Source: Emydura subglobosa
Taxonomy: Eukaryota; Chordata; Testudines; Chelidae
Direction of reading: 5' to 3'
DNA: 64,000 bases
Assembly: GCA_007922225.1 (NCBI GenBank)
Contig: ML680098.1
Coordinates: 3,534,001 to 3,598,000 of the forward strand
Positions 25,931 through 38,793 of the stretch are shown piece after piece; the first letter of the stretch is position 1; every line of letters begins with the position of its first letter. Position numbers and translations under genes: made by a program. The notes beneath the pieces were generated by a model, which saw only the letters and a list, made by a program, of their open reading frames with translations, was not told the DNA's origin and ran no database searches.

Positions 25931-26868
25931 CATAACTATAGTGATTAAATGATCATTTGCTATAAATATTGGGACATGCTCTGCTCTTTACCTTGGTCTG
26001 CAACCTGAAGACTTTTCTGTGGCTTCCCTAAACTGGTCTAGGAATTTCAAAAATAATCACTAATTATTCATAGAAAAGGTCTTCTTCCTTAGCTCTATGA
26101 GCTAAGTATACCATAAAGTACCAGTTTGTATAGAGTATGCTTTGGAGTTGGACCTACCTTACTTTTAATATAATATGCTAGAATGTGCAATGTCTGCTTG
26201 CACACACAAAGGTAATTAATTAACCTGCATGCAAAAATTAACCCTTAGAGTACTGCTTCAAATCCCACAATTTGTTGTTTCATTTTACTAGTGGGCTATA
26301 CAGCCTTCCTACTCAGCTCATAGTACTGTACATAAAGTATGTAACTAGACGGGTAAAAAAATCTCTTTATTAAAAACAGATAAGGAATCCTATCAAGACA
26401 AAGCCTCCCAGGTTGCTAATGGGTGATGTATTCATAAGCAACTGCAGTTTTTAAGGTTTTACATTATGACATTAATTTGAAATGTTTAATGTTTCAGTGT
26501 AATTGTGTGCCTGCTAGATTTAGTTCCTAAACGATTATAGATGTGTATCTAATAAAAAGAAGTCAGTTCTTTAAGGGTTAATGCGGAGTTAGGGGGATGC
26601 CAAGGTATTCTCCTGCTTGTCTTTCCTTAAAGGTGTCTGCATGTTTTTTTCAGGTGGTTACCTGAACATGTGAGCATTAGGAATGAATGATTGACTAACT
26701 GAATGCATTAAATGTTCCTTTTGGAAATGCCTGCTTGTACTTTTCAGGGGGATGGGAAAACAAAATGGTAGTTCCTCAATTCAGGCCTTTATCAAATTAA
26801 TGTGGGGAAAAAAAGAAAATAAAAAGTTTATTTTGACTCTTTACACACACTCTGATACCACCAGTTCA
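25931..26868. other. AT-rich intron before the S2 exon
   Basis: No repeat family or exon recognised up to the splice acceptor. Sequence near an exon this conserved may contain splicing signals, but I cannot name any. Confidence 0.5.
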
Positions 26869-26894
26869 CTTTGATTTCTTTTTCTTTCAAATAG
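26869..26894 (+). promoter_or_regulatory. Splice acceptor region of the S2 exon
   Basis: A T-rich pyrimidine tract broken by a few As precedes CAAATAG, giving an AG acceptor at 26893-26894. A possible branch-site TTGAT lies just upstream, at about 26871. The position is fixed by the protein frame of the exon that follows. Confidence 0.85.
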
Positions 26895-26988
26895 TCCAAT
26901 AGAATCCTGCCAGAATTTCTACAAAGATTTCACATTACAGATAGACATGGCTTTCAACGTATTCTTCCTACTCTACTTCGGCTTGCGA
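26895..26988 (+). CDS. KCNMA1: KCNMA1 exon: BK channel S1-S2 loop and S2 helix
   Basis: This exon encodes part of the pore-forming alpha subunit of the large-conductance, calcium- and voltage-activated potassium channel in the plasma membrane. It is 94 bp. The first base completes the Asn codon of the previous exon, followed by 31 codons that begin [12 protein letters not shown] and end YFGLR. I recognise this as vertebrate Slo1 and see no difference from the mammalian protein as I remember it. The acidic S2 residue (Asp, 26944-26946) and the basic residue at the end of S2 (Arg, 26986-26988) correspond to D153 and R167 of the usual human numbering, both implicated in voltage sensing. The GT donor is at 26989-26990, in a GTAAGT context. 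No homologue search was run. The exon is probably the third coding exon of the gene, but that number is inferred. Confidence 0.97.
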
Positions 26989-29900
26989 GTAAGTACCTTG
27001 AATTATGTAGTGTGGGTCAGGGGAGGGAGTGCAATAATTGTACTAAGAGATCATTTGACAGCTGCCTAGCTCTTCGTTTGCAATTGATGAAATAAATTCA
27101 GGTGGTTTCTGGGACCTGTGAGTAAAGATTTTGGCTGAGAGATGAGTGCCTCTAAGTAACAGTGACGAGGGGACTGGATCACTAAGGGGATTAGTAATGG
27201 GCTAGGTTGTCAATTCCAATCTATTATCATCTGATACTGTTCATTGGCCTATGTGGAATTTGGTCTCAGTCCAGTTCCCAGTGGACTGATGTCTACATCA
27301 CAAAGACGGCCACGAGGACTGGCGTTAAACTACCATCCTTGTTGGCAATCTCAGGCTGAGTGGTTGAACTACCCTTATGCTCTTAGATGTGTTTTCTCCA
27401 ATTCAGGGTTGAGGCTGGGTTGATGAGATAGCATGGGGAACTTCACTGCTGCATCCTGTGTTGCATTTACAGTCTGCAAAGCTCTCAAACTTGCACCTGT
27501 CTGCAGCGCTAAGTTCTTAGAGAAAATTTTATTTTGAAAATGTATCATTGGTAGCTCCTGCCTACTTTCTGAAAACTGGGTCTCTCTAATGTGAATCAGG
27601 TTGGGCATCCAATAATCAAGGTACCTAAAATCATTGCTCAATTTTTTAAAAAAGGACCAATTGTATCCATAATGCATGCTGGTTTTTGCTAAATTCAGAG
27701 GTGGGGCTATGCTTTGGAAATTAACATTGCTTGTTGCTAGCTGGGACAGCAGGAGCAGTGCAAGTTTTCAAGGACCATATGGCCACTAATGCTGATGGGA
27801 GAACCTCAGAATGAATGTCTGCAAAATTGGGCTGGAAATCTTTTAAATATACTTTCTGATGAGCTTTCCTCTATATCCTGTTTTGGGTTCATACAGTGTT
27901 TTCAGTGGTATTTTGGCACTTCTGCATTTGTTTCTTCTCAGCACCTAGAAGTGGAGTAGTGTTTAAAAGTAAAAAGTTAAGAAAAAGTTTACCAACATTT
28001 TAGGAACCGTGAAAAGTTTGGTTTGTGATTTGGACAAAAGGTCTGGGTTGGGGTGGTTGTTTTATCTGATCAGTTTGAGCCGGGCTAGATACAGTGGCTA
28101 GCCCTTTGATAAATAGATGAGATTATTTCAGTATTAGCAGTTGTACCAATGCTTCCCATATTCTGTATCACAAATACATAGTAGAATATATGCCAAATAC
28201 TAAGCTATATGATTATTTTAGGTTTTTAAAGGTGACCAGTATAATGTCAAGGTATACTTGTCACAACAAATTTAATACATAGTACCTGTAAATTTCCAGG
28301 AACTACAAATTCAGAGGTATCCTAATGTCATCTTAGGTCTGTGACACATTTTGCAGGTACACACAGAGGGAATCAGAGTAATGTATGTATTGCCCAGGCT
28401 GATTTACACTGAGTATGGAATAAGTTATTACTCAACTTGACTCAATAGTGAATTTGCTAGTTATGTAACAATTATTTCCAACTGAAGTTCTCTCAGTATA
28501 GTCTGATAGATTAAATTGCTTACCATCACCGTTTTCCATCTGTTCCTGCTGAAATAATGAAATGCAGCTCACAATCATATAAATATTGTTATATCTACAG
28601 CTCTAGAAGATATTTGTGTCCAAACACATGCATGAATCCTGTGTAAATTTTTAGTCATCTGGCATCCCAGTTTGCTGCAACTGAGAAAGACAAGCCCTCA
28701 AACTACTGATGAGGACAAAACACAAATTAAATGAATTACCAGATAGGCAATAAGGCATGATACAGCTATGGTTTTCAAGAGCTAATCATGGCTTTGGGAG
28801 GCAAAAATATTGCTAAGTACCTCCATGATGGCACACAAACTCTTGGAGGGTAATAAGGATTATCCCAGGAGTTTTTCCTGCTGTAGTTATGGAATTTGTT
28901 TGAGAGTTATTAATTATTTAAATGAAATACCTTCACCATATTTTTGCAGCATTTGTATTCAAAACCATTATAGTAAAACCAGGGATTTTTGCAGGCAGCA
29001 AACTGCATTTGAAAAAAGTTTAATTTATAGTTTGATTTGATTTCTGAAAGCAAGAGAATTCTGAGTTATGGAAGGCTGAAACTCTGACAAGAATCAGCTC
29101 TGTTTTGCCTAAATATATCTGTGTATATCTTTCTAAAATCTTGTGTCTGGATACCACTGTTACTCGGATGATATTGAGTGTTAGCCTAAACTCAGTATCT
29201 CCTTGTTATATTTTCATGCCAGAACTTTGATTTTTACTGAGTAATATAGAGTAATAAGATATCTGTTTTTAATGTAAGTTCCCTAATAGAGAAATATTTT
29301 TCATGTTGTTATAAACTTGGGGCCTTTTTTCTTTATAGATAGGATCTTAATTATATTGTGATCACGGAAGGCCCCTTTCTAATAATCTCTCTGGAGTTAC
29401 AATGCAGCTGGTGTACAGCATGTATTACTTTTATGTAAAACAATGTTCTTAAATGGTCCTGGCAGCTATTAGTCTGGAGCTTGGGAAATAGTTATATGAT
29501 AAGGCTATCAATGATGGCTGATGGACATTGCTTTTATCTGAAGTATTAAAGGTGGTACTGCTTTTGTATCTGATAGTCCAGGGTTCAAGCACTAGCTGGG
29601 GTAGATTCCCCCTGATTTCTCTAACTAAATGAAAGAATTTCTTTGATGTACGTTTGGGTTTGGTGTGTACCCTTAAACCAATTTTTGCCTGAGAATAGTT
29701 GCATAGTTCCTAAAGGGAACCCCAAAATTAAGAATAGGTCACATAGCCCATACGATCCTGTTGAGATCATAAAAATGCCAGAAAAAATTGGGCAGCCATG
29801 GGTGTGACTGCTGCCAAATACTCAGAATACTTGAATGGAGGTGCTGGTGGAAATCTGATTTATTTCTTCTCCTATGACTTTTTTTAAAAAAAGATTACCT

Positions 29901-30171
29901 GAAATAATCTTGCTAAATGCTGAAAGAATGTTTTGTTGGATCAGTCTTCTTATGACCAGTCCAATAACTCCCATGTATAAGTGTTCCTCATTTCTCTACT
30001 TGATATATGACCCTCCCATTGAATAATGTTGCCAGATAAATGCAAAATGTACACCACTTTCTCTAGATAAAACCACTGCTTAATTGTGATTGATCTGAGG
30101 ACACCAAATGTTGCTCCATTAACCCCTACAGTATAAGTGGAACTTAATCTTCAGAAAGGAGAATATTATTT

Positions 30172-30194
30172 AAAAAAAAAAAAAAAAAAAAAAA
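30172..30194 (+). repeat. Poly(A) run, 23 bases
   Basis: An uninterrupted run of 23 As lies 47 bases before the 3' splice site of the S3 exon. It could be an expanded mononucleotide repeat or the tail of an unrecognisable retroposed insertion. Confidence 0.97.
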
Positions 30195-30241
30195 GTACCA
30201 ACATTCTTATAAATTGATTCTTTCCCCTTTTCTTTTTCTAG
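30195..30241 (+). promoter_or_regulatory. Splice acceptor region of the S3 exon
   Basis: A strong pyrimidine tract at 30219-30239, almost all T and C, leads to the AG at 30240-30241. A TTGAT branch-site candidate lies at about 30214. The A23 run ends immediately upstream of this region. Confidence 0.85.
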
Positions 30242-30358
<117 letters not shown>

Positions 30359-31157
30359 TAAATTGCTTTTCCTTTTAATCGCTGATATCAAAACACACAC
30401 ACACCAGGCCCAGTTTGACAGAGCAGTTCTTCGTCCTGCACCCCACGTAAGTTGTGGAATGTAACCTATGTTGTCTTGGTGAGATGTCCATTTCAGCAGA
30501 CAGGTGAGTTATATTACATGGGACATTTACCAGGTCCATTTTGCTCTTGACACACAAGTGCAGTTCCCCTATGACATTTGTATGGCAGTGAACCCCAGCT
30601 TGAAAGGAGAAATGTCTGAGATATTAGGCTGCTTTATAAAAGGTAAGTTTGGTTTAATTGTCACCACCCACAACCTGGGCAGACAATCCAAAGCATTCAC
30701 TGCCCTGAATCATTATGGACCTGTACAACAATGAAATCAAAAACAAGTTTGAAACTTGAAACAGTCTGGCCCAATTTCAAACTCACTTGAACAACCTGAA
30801 AGACTCCTATGTTATTGGGTTCACCTTTTGCTTAGGAAAGACTGTTGGGGGTTGAGAGTGTGGAGGAAATAATAATGTGATGCGTGAAAACAGATGGTGC
30901 AATATGAAGCTAGGCAGTCAGGGTTAAAAACAAATACAGAGAGAGAAGGGGAAAAAAAGTAGAGATGGAGAGAGAGAAATATTAATGGAAATCAAACATC
31001 CATGTGTGCCAGCCTAGCATTTGGAAGCACTTCTGTCCTTAATACAAAACACAGACTGCCCCTTTAGTTCAAATCCTGGAGTTCTTGTTCAGGCAAAGCT
31101 CCCATTGAAATTATTGCAATGATGTGTTATCAATACTTTTAACAAAGGATCTCAGAG

Positions 31158-32445
31158 ACTCACAGACTCTAAGGTCAGAAGGGACCAATATGATCATCTA
31201 GTCTGACCTCCTGCACAATGCAGGCCACAAAACCTCACCAACCCACTCCTGTAACAAACCTCTAATCTATGACCAGGTTATTAAAGTCCTCAAATCATGG
31301 TTTAAAGACTTTTAAGGTACAGAGAATCCACCAACAAGTGAGCTGTGCCCCACGCTAGAGAAGGGCAAGAAAACCCCAGAGCCTTTGCCAATCTTCCCTG
31401 GGGGAAAATTCCTTCCCAACCCCAGATATGGTGATCAGTTAAACCCTGAGCATGTGGGCAAGACTCACCAGCCAGACACCCAAGAAAGAATTCTCTGTAG
31501 CAACTCAGAACCAACCCCATCTAACATCCTTTCACAGGCCATTGGCATATCTACCACCCATAGTCAAAGATCAGTCAATTGCCAAATTAGGCTGTCCCAT
31601 CATACCATCCCCTCCATAAATTTATCAAGCTCATTTTGAAGCAGGCAAGGTTTTTTGCCCCCACTGCTCCCTTTGGAAGGCTATTCCAGAACCTCACTCC
31701 TCTGATGGTCGTAAACCTGCATCTAATATGAAATCTAAACTTCCTGATGGCCAGCTTATATCCTTTAGTTCTTGTGTCCACATTGGCACTGAACTTAAAT
31801 AATTCCTCTCCTTCCCTGGTATTTATCCCCCTGAAGTATTTATAGAGAGCAATCATATCTCCCCTCCATCTTCTTTTGGTTAGGCTAAACAAGCCAAGCT
31901 CTTTGAGTCTCCTCTTAAAAGGCAGGTTTTCCATTCCGCAGCTCATCCTAGTAGCCCTTCTCTGCACCTGTTCCAGTTTGAATTAATCTTTCTTAAACAT
32001 GAGGGACCAGAACTGAACACAGTATTCCAGATGAGATCTCACCAGCACCTTGCATAACGGTAATAACACCTCTCTATCTCTACTGGAAATACCTCATTTG
32101 ACTCATCCAAGGACCGCATTAGCTTTTTTCACAGCCACATCACGTTGGCGGCTCATAGCCATCCTGTGATCAACCAATACACCCAGATCCTTCTCCTCCT
32201 CTGTCACTTCCAACTGCTTATTGCAGAAATTCTTGTTATTATGCATGACCTTGCACTTTCCACTATTAAATTTCATCCTATTTCTATTACTCCAGTTTAC
32301 AAGGTCATCCAGTTTTTCCTGTATGATATCCCAATCCTTCTCTGTATTGGCAGTACCTCCCAACTTTGAGTCAAATGCAAACTTTATTAGCACATTCCTA
32401 CTTTTTGTGCCATCTTTGTCCTCCCTCACTCCACTCTAGCTGGAC
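31158..32445 (-). mobile_element. CR1 LINE, 5'-truncated copy of the same subfamily as 2348-5035
   Basis: The 3' UTR begins at CACAGACTCTAAGGTCAGAA (31160) and is followed by the same ORF2 C-terminal and RT segments as the copy at 2.3 kb. By eye, a stretch of about 215 bases (31695-31910 against 2880-3095) is roughly 95% identical. The copy ends near 32445, just past the catalytic motif. It is antisense to the channel gene and in the same orientation as the first copy. Confidence 0.92.
31587..32429 (-). pseudogene. CR1 ORF2 fragment with altered catalytic box
   Basis: Two open pieces, 32103-32429 and 31587-31967, cover the RT palm end, thumb and C-terminal region. The catalytic FADD is changed to FAFD, followed by SKLGG (about 32365-32380), so the first aspartate of the essential pair is lost. 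The frame is broken between the pieces. Confidence 0.85.
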
Positions 32446-34609
32446 TGAGTGGATATCTGGTACAGCTGAGGACCTTAGTTACTTAGTTAACCGATGAACT
32501 CAGTGACCCACCAGGGAATATCTATATTATTTAACAGCAAATCCAAGTATTACAAATGGAATGGCATTCTGCATTTTGTCACATGCTGAAGTTCATCCCA
32601 ACAATCCAAACATGTTTTTCCACAGATACATTTTCCATGGGCTGTAGGATTTTCATGTACAAGTTTGCAGGAATCGCTTACGTGTAGGAGGTGTTCAGTA
32701 GGACAGATTAATGTGGTCTGATTCAATGTTAAGACTAATAATAATAACCTTTCCTATTGATTTCACTGCACTTCCATGTCATTCAGATGAAGTGAGTTGA
32801 CTACGGTAAAGATACTGGAGGGAGCAGATGTGACTTCCTGTAAATATATGATGCGATATCCTCAGTAAATGGTTAAATGGGTTAGATGTCTAAGCTTCTG
32901 TGAATGAGGCAAAGGGAAATAGACCGACAAGCAGTATAATCCAATTAAAACAACACAAAAAACTAAAGAAACAAAAGAAACCAAACCCCACTTAATCCAG
33001 AATTAAACTCTGTCTCCAGAAAACTAAATGTTCATTGCAAGAACTGAAATATAGCCCTTATATCATGCTTTGCTACAGTCATCGGGATAAAAAAAAGGGA
33101 CTCATATGATCTCAATACATTAGCTTATTGTTCAGTTACAGTGGGAAGCCAGTTAATTTTCTTTCCTTCCCTCTAGAGGTCTAGAAATTCCACATTAATG
33201 GGAAAGTAGCATCAATAAAGGCTTTCCTTTTAGTTTAAAAAATAAAAAAATCTCTGGAAAACATTTCTAAAACACTTTTACCAGAGATGTGGCATATATG
33301 GAAAATACTTGCTGGTAGGGGTAGTGCACCAAGGATTTATCAGCACTCATTTGGGATGAACTGCATGACTCATGCAAAGTCATTTGTGAGTACTGCTATC
33401 CCAAATGTCTATCACTATAACCTTTATCCACACCACATCATCATGGATTCCTTCTCACTCTCTTTATCTCTAATTCCTTTCCACCTTTCTTTCATGCTAG
33501 TATATTTTCATTTCATTTCCTAATTGTTATTTTTAAAGGAAATTTGGAGTGAGGTGAAACACAGAGAAGAAAAGAGGCTATCAGTTTGAACAGTTTATAG
33601 GTTGGATTTATTTCTTCAATCAGTGGAGTTATATCAGTTTTTACTAGGGGTTTCACTAAGATCACAAATATCCCTATGTTTTCTTTAGGGAGGTTCACTT
33701 ACTTCCAGTTTTCATCTTAGAAAACAGGGACTCACTTGACATTTCCTCAGTCCACAGTTGTTTTAGAAGCAGTCATGCCTGTGCTGGCACCTTCATGTGA
33801 ACTAAGGTCATGCTTCATAAAATCTTCAGTATTTCTAGCATAACATTACACAAGAAATTTGATGATGACGATAAAAGGGCAATTCTCTAGTCCAAGTATA
33901 CACTTCTGTGGAGAGGAGAGTCTTCCTAAGGAAACAATGACGACAAAAAGCTTCTGGTTTAAAAAATCATTTTACAGATTATGTCAACCAAATGACTTCA
34001 GTGCATTGTAGTGAGTGCAGACTGTATTTCCAGTTCTAGTGAAGCTAGGTTATGAATGAAATTGTTCTGTGAAAACAGTGACATCAGTCAGAGATGGCTG
34101 ATTCTGCTGTAATGATTTACTCTCATTTTGTAACAGACAGCAACTTTTGTCAACACAGCTAAATTTTCAATCCTGAAATCCTCATTGCTTTGGATGATCT
34201 TGCGATATGTTGAATTAACTAGCATTTAAAAAAATAAATGTCTTCCAGTAATATGTTCAGCAGTGGTTTACAAATATGCCACACTCTGGCTTTAACATTC
34301 GCTTTTTTCTCTGTGATACCAAACCCACGGTAAATGACTGAAATTGTCTTTCAATCATGCAACTATAGACATTAGGAAAAAAGGAAAGTATTGATTTTAA
34401 TTGATGCTTTCTGTCAGAATTAGTTGCCTAGACAGGATAGTATGGATAGAGTTGGAGTAAGCAGATAAAATGGAATCTAGACTGTACCCTGCCACCACCT
34501 GTGGGAGCACCAGTGTCTGAAGAGCAGCCGCAGTGACACACCATTAGGACTGCTATCATTTCAAATAAAGCCTAAGCAATTTTATTGCTTTGATTTCTTC
34601 TCTCGTATT
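32446..34609. other. Intron, nothing recognised
   Basis: No exon, RNA or repeat family recognised in this stretch. Confidence 0.5.
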
Positions 34610-34930
34610 AGAGTCATAGACGTTAGAGATGGGAAGACCCATTAAATCATCCACTCCCTCTGCTTCCCACTGTGGCAGTACTTTCTACAAAATTCATTCT
34701 GGTAGTAAAAGTTCCAAGTGCTGGCAACTATTTCACAACTTTAATATATTCTACTATTTTTTCCTGATATTCAACCTAAATTTTCCATTTCTTAACTTCA
34801 TGAAATTATTCCTAGTTATATACATTACCCCTTTTCATCATCCATTGACACCTTCAGACATTCACAGATTGTAACTGCTCCCCTATGCAGGATCTTATCT
34901 TAGGTTTTTAAAACTTTTAAAATAAATCTA
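34610..34930 (-). mobile_element. Old CR1 LINE 3' fragment
   Basis: It starts with the CR1 tail (AGAGTCATAGACGTTAGAGATGG) and continues with degraded C-terminal region words (TTTTTCCTGATATTCAACC, then CTTCATGAAATTATTCC), in the order expected for CR1 on the - strand. No open frame. Confidence 0.65.
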
Positions 34931-37900
34931 GTCCATCACTTCATCACTGGCTGCAGTTGATTGAATTAATCCAGAATTCAACATAGTCAGCCAAATTTTC
35001 TGTTGTTGTAAATTAAAACTTCACTGAAGAAAATGTCTCCCCACTGGAGCTTTGCCAGTTTTCACCAGCAGATTTTGCTGTGTACCAGAGCCATATGGAG
35101 GGACTGTAATTTCTTTACTTCATGAAGCGATATATTTGCATATGCAGCCCAAAAATGGTTTTTTGCTGCCATATTGAATGGGAAAATCTGTCTCTGGAAG
35201 CGGGCAAACAGTTTGCAATGAATTATTTTATTTAACAGATTTAGCCCTTTTCATGAATTATCTGCAAACAGACTTCAGTTGTTACTAATTTGTCATTAGT
35301 TGCAATTATGGAGCATGTTTCATGCAAACTTATTCTAGCCTGTGGCTTGCTCACAGATTACTGGCTGTGAATTATTGCTTTAAGTATTTGCTATTTGTGC
35401 AACATAAGTGGTCACAAAAGCTATGTGGTTTTGCCTTTGCTCCCTGATTGTATCACTGGAACATTTATAAACAGTAGGAGGCCTTGGATAAGTCACTTGT
35501 GAATGTCTGTATGATTGAAAAAGTGAGATGATGTGTGAAACCTTTTTCCAAATAAAAAATTGCCTCTCTGACCATGGCAGAAAGAGACCAAAGAGATCAA
35601 GAGTGCCTTCAAAGCAAGCATTAACAGGAAGATATATGATAAAGGGCCAAATTGTGATCAAAGCTTACACAGGGGATTCAGAGGAGGCATGCAAGAAGCC
35701 TCCTCTCTCATCTGTGCCATTGCTGACTACAGTAACCATTCCTGTGATCAGTCCTTCAAATGAACTGCATGAGCCCACAGAGCACCAGGGGGAGAGTAAC
35801 CTGCTTTAGAAAACTCAAAGGGAGATTGGTCTACAGCTTTGCACTGCTCCCTGAATGCAATTGTATGTAAATGGCATCATTTAGCCCCAAATGTGTACAA
35901 CTGAAGTAGGCATAAGCACAATATGAAGCTCATGGTATGGCTAGGGACTTAGTAACTTTTAAATAAAATTAGTTCTTGAACAATTGTTTTTCAGACCATT
36001 GAGGCAGTAGGCTATGATGGAAAGGTTATGTTGTGTATATACACAGCCACCTTTCAAAAACAAAGGAACTGTTTAGTTTTCCAGAATGCCCAAAGTTACT
36101 TTACATTAGGGACTTATTTGCCAGCAACATTTCAAATAAAATAAACAAAACAAACCTGAACTTGCTCTTCAGTCAGCAATTGGGAAAGGGGGGGGGGGAA
36201 GCAGTTAGACTATTTGTTCTGGGTCATACTAAAGATTTTGTTTGACTCAAATGTTTGTTTGTTTGTTGGAGGGAGGATTGGCTTAGTTTTAGGTATATCA
36301 CAGTACCACCATCTGTTGTTGTTGTTTTTTGAAACTAACTACATTTCTAAATGAAACATTTTGAAACAAAAAGCTTGGAAATGTCAAAATGAAACATTTA
36401 TATTTTTTTCTTTAAAAAAAAAAAAAAATTTTTTGCCAAAACTAGTCAGTGAATTCAACCCAAATTCACAAATCATTCCAGTTGACCAGAAACTGCATTT
36501 TTGACAAACTGTTAGTCCAGTTTCACTCAGCTCTACATGTGTGTTCATTTCTGTGTAAACTTTCTTGAACATGTTTTTATAAATCTCAGAAAATACAATT
36601 TTAGATGGGACTATTGGCAGCACCTTAAATATTAGGGGCCAAATACAATTGCTGTGATAATAGAACTAGGGTTTGGAGTGATATCAGTGATATAGGTGAA
36701 GAACTATGAGTTCCAAAAAGTGTATTTTTGATCCACTAGCCTCCTGTTCCTCCTGATCCTCCTGTTCCTGTAGCCTTCCATGTCAAAAACCTCACTTCCC
36801 TTTCATCAGAAATTTGATCTCATTTTCAGTGCTTTTGTTGGTTAAGTGTTGTATAGTTCTGCCATCTAGTGACCACGAGGAGGATTGAGGACACTTCTGA
36901 AACCATTGTTTTAGAATTTCCAAGTAGATTCTACAACATTTGTAACAAATAACTCTAGAGAGCAGTTGTAATGTATCCATGTATTTGTTTATATTTTTAA
37001 AAGCATACTGCCAAGATATTTAGATTCTCAAATTTAATTTTCTTAAGGGAAGTCCCATACATTAGCCTGGGAGGGACCATACAACATATCTATGTAGTAT
37101 CCCTTTCTCTCATATGTAGTCATAGCTGTTTGTGTAACTCAAACAGTTTCAAATAGCTACTGAGACTTCTATTAAAAGTCTTTCCGAATACTCTCCATAT
37201 ACTGTCACTTGGAAATAATATGGCATTGAAAGGAGTCAAATGTCTTCATATTATATTGCATACAGTATTTTTCAGATTTCTTCAGAGGCTTTTTTCAGTA
37301 AAAGCAGATAATTCTGTTCCTTTAGGAAATATGCGAATGTGAGTAGACAAACACAGCTCGAAATTAAAAATTGCAGGAATTAAAAATTCAGATGCTTTCA
37401 CTTTTCTATTACTTTAGCTTGTCTTAAAAGAACAAAAGCTCTTCTTACATGTGTTAGTGACCAAATTCTTTCATGTGCAATAAGAAATAAATCAAACAAG
37501 CGCTAACTGAATTTTTAAAATGGAATTTTTAACTATATACTAAATATGTAAATTATATTAAAATAATAATATATTGTGACAAAGTGATTAGAAAGGAGAT
37601 TTGAGGAAATGAAGCAGGCAAAATATATTGCAAAGTAGCTCAATAGCATCTTTCATATTTCTTTTTGTGTCTTGGATATCTTTACATATTGTGTGGTTTT
37701 AAGATGGAAGATATTTTGACATAATTAAAGTTTGAACTGACTTTTGGCATCTAACTTAAAATTAAGTGAAATAAATGTTGGAATACAGTAATTATCCAGA
37801 TATGAACTGGAACTGAAGCATCATTAATTAACTCTTCTTTAATGCCAAAATCTCTTACACAATAAAAAGGAGCAGGCACATGAAATGCAATCAAAGGATT

Positions 37901-38040
37901 TAAATAATGAGGTTGCTCTTTATTAGCCTAGTAAGTATTATTTCTCCCATGTCTCCAGGGAAATAAGTTAGCCTATTATTACAAATCAATTATTATTGCA
38001 ATATTAATGGTGAAAAAAATAATATTAGCAGGATAGCTAC
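34931..38040. other. Intron with minor simple repeats
   Basis: Contains G11 at 36188-36198, TTTG units at 36251-36267, TTG units at 36307-36325 and an A/T run at 36413-36434. No exon or interspersed repeat recognised. Confidence 0.5.
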
Positions 38041-38346
38041 TTTGCTTTAACTCTTATGAGCATCAAACTTTTTGCATACATCAGTGCACACAAAACATAT
38101 TTGCTTAGACTTTCCATGTGGTTTGTGGGTGTTTTGGATGCAAAATTTTGCCACAATAATCTTAACTCAAACTTTCAAAATCAGTGTTTTTAGCCACAAG
38201 AGTGATGGCTTTATCGTGGCTCTTGTCATAACATCTGAGCATGGGAATGATTTAATTCAGAATAGTTACAAGGAAGGAGGTCTAGAAAATTAAAAATACC
38301 TGCAAATATTTATGACTCACGTCATATTTAATTACAATTTGCCAAA

Positions 38347-38793
38347 ATGTGGAAATCCTTCTTAGACATTCATGATACAGGGCAATTGTTTGCCAAAAAG
38401 TGGAAAAATGGATTTTCGCCAGTAACAGCAAATTCTGAAAGACTGGATTGCTTTTTTAAAAATATTGATTCACATCTGCACCAGGGACACATGGACTCTT
38501 TTCAGTTTGGAGCAAGGGAGACGACAAATACATGTGCTGTGAACACCATGATGAGTGGTTTTGGGGGGCTAGAATCCTGGTTCAAGAAGTCCTATAGCTA
38601 CTGGTATAGCAGTGCTAGTAGCATTAGTGTCTTCCACCTTGTCCATCAGCCCCATGAATGCAAAATCACTCATTCAGACCCCCGAAGCCAGTACATTTCA
38701 CGGGACAAGGACCCAAAGGAAGCATTTTTAAAAGGGGAACTATGGATGGAACGATTCGGGTGGGATGGGGGTGAGGATAATAACCTGTCCTAA
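38347..38793 (+). other. Orphan 148-codon open frame, probably not a gene
   Basis: Open from ATG to stop in intron, starting MWKSFLDIHD and ending GGEDNNLS. I recognise no domain, signal peptide, membrane segment or retroelement motif. A frame of this length is expected about once by chance in 64 kb at this base composition. The start context has A at -3 but T at +4. Confidence 0.15.

Larger units (their letters stand above)
1..26894 (+). other. KCNMA1: KCNMA1 intron upstream of the S2 exon (5' part outside window)
   Basis: This is the 3' 26.9 kb of the intron before the first recognised exon, ending in the AG at 26893-26894. I looked for the preceding exon, which in vertebrate Slo1 encodes S1 and ends in the codon split shared with the next exon, and did not see it, so the intron is probably longer than the window shows. 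It contains several transposable-element remnants, listed separately, and no other recognisable exon. Confidence 0.8.
26989..30241 (+). other. KCNMA1: KCNMA1 intron between the S2 and S3 exons
   Basis: A complete 3,253-bp intron with canonical ends: GTAAGT at the donor and a pyrimidine-rich tract plus AG at the acceptor. It is phase 0, with Arg (S2 end) as the last codon before it and Phe as the first after it. It is AT-rich, has no recognisable coding sequence, and carries a 23-base A run close to the acceptor. It is much shorter than the flanking introns. Confidence 0.93.

Noticed and set aside
29551..29612. tRNA-like B box (GGTTCAAGCAC)
   Set aside because: No matching A box and no cloverleaf. 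Not a tRNA gene or a clear tRNA-derived SINE.
36188..36434. Simple runs as functional elements
   Set aside because: Short G, TTG and A/T runs typical of intron slippage, without further structure.
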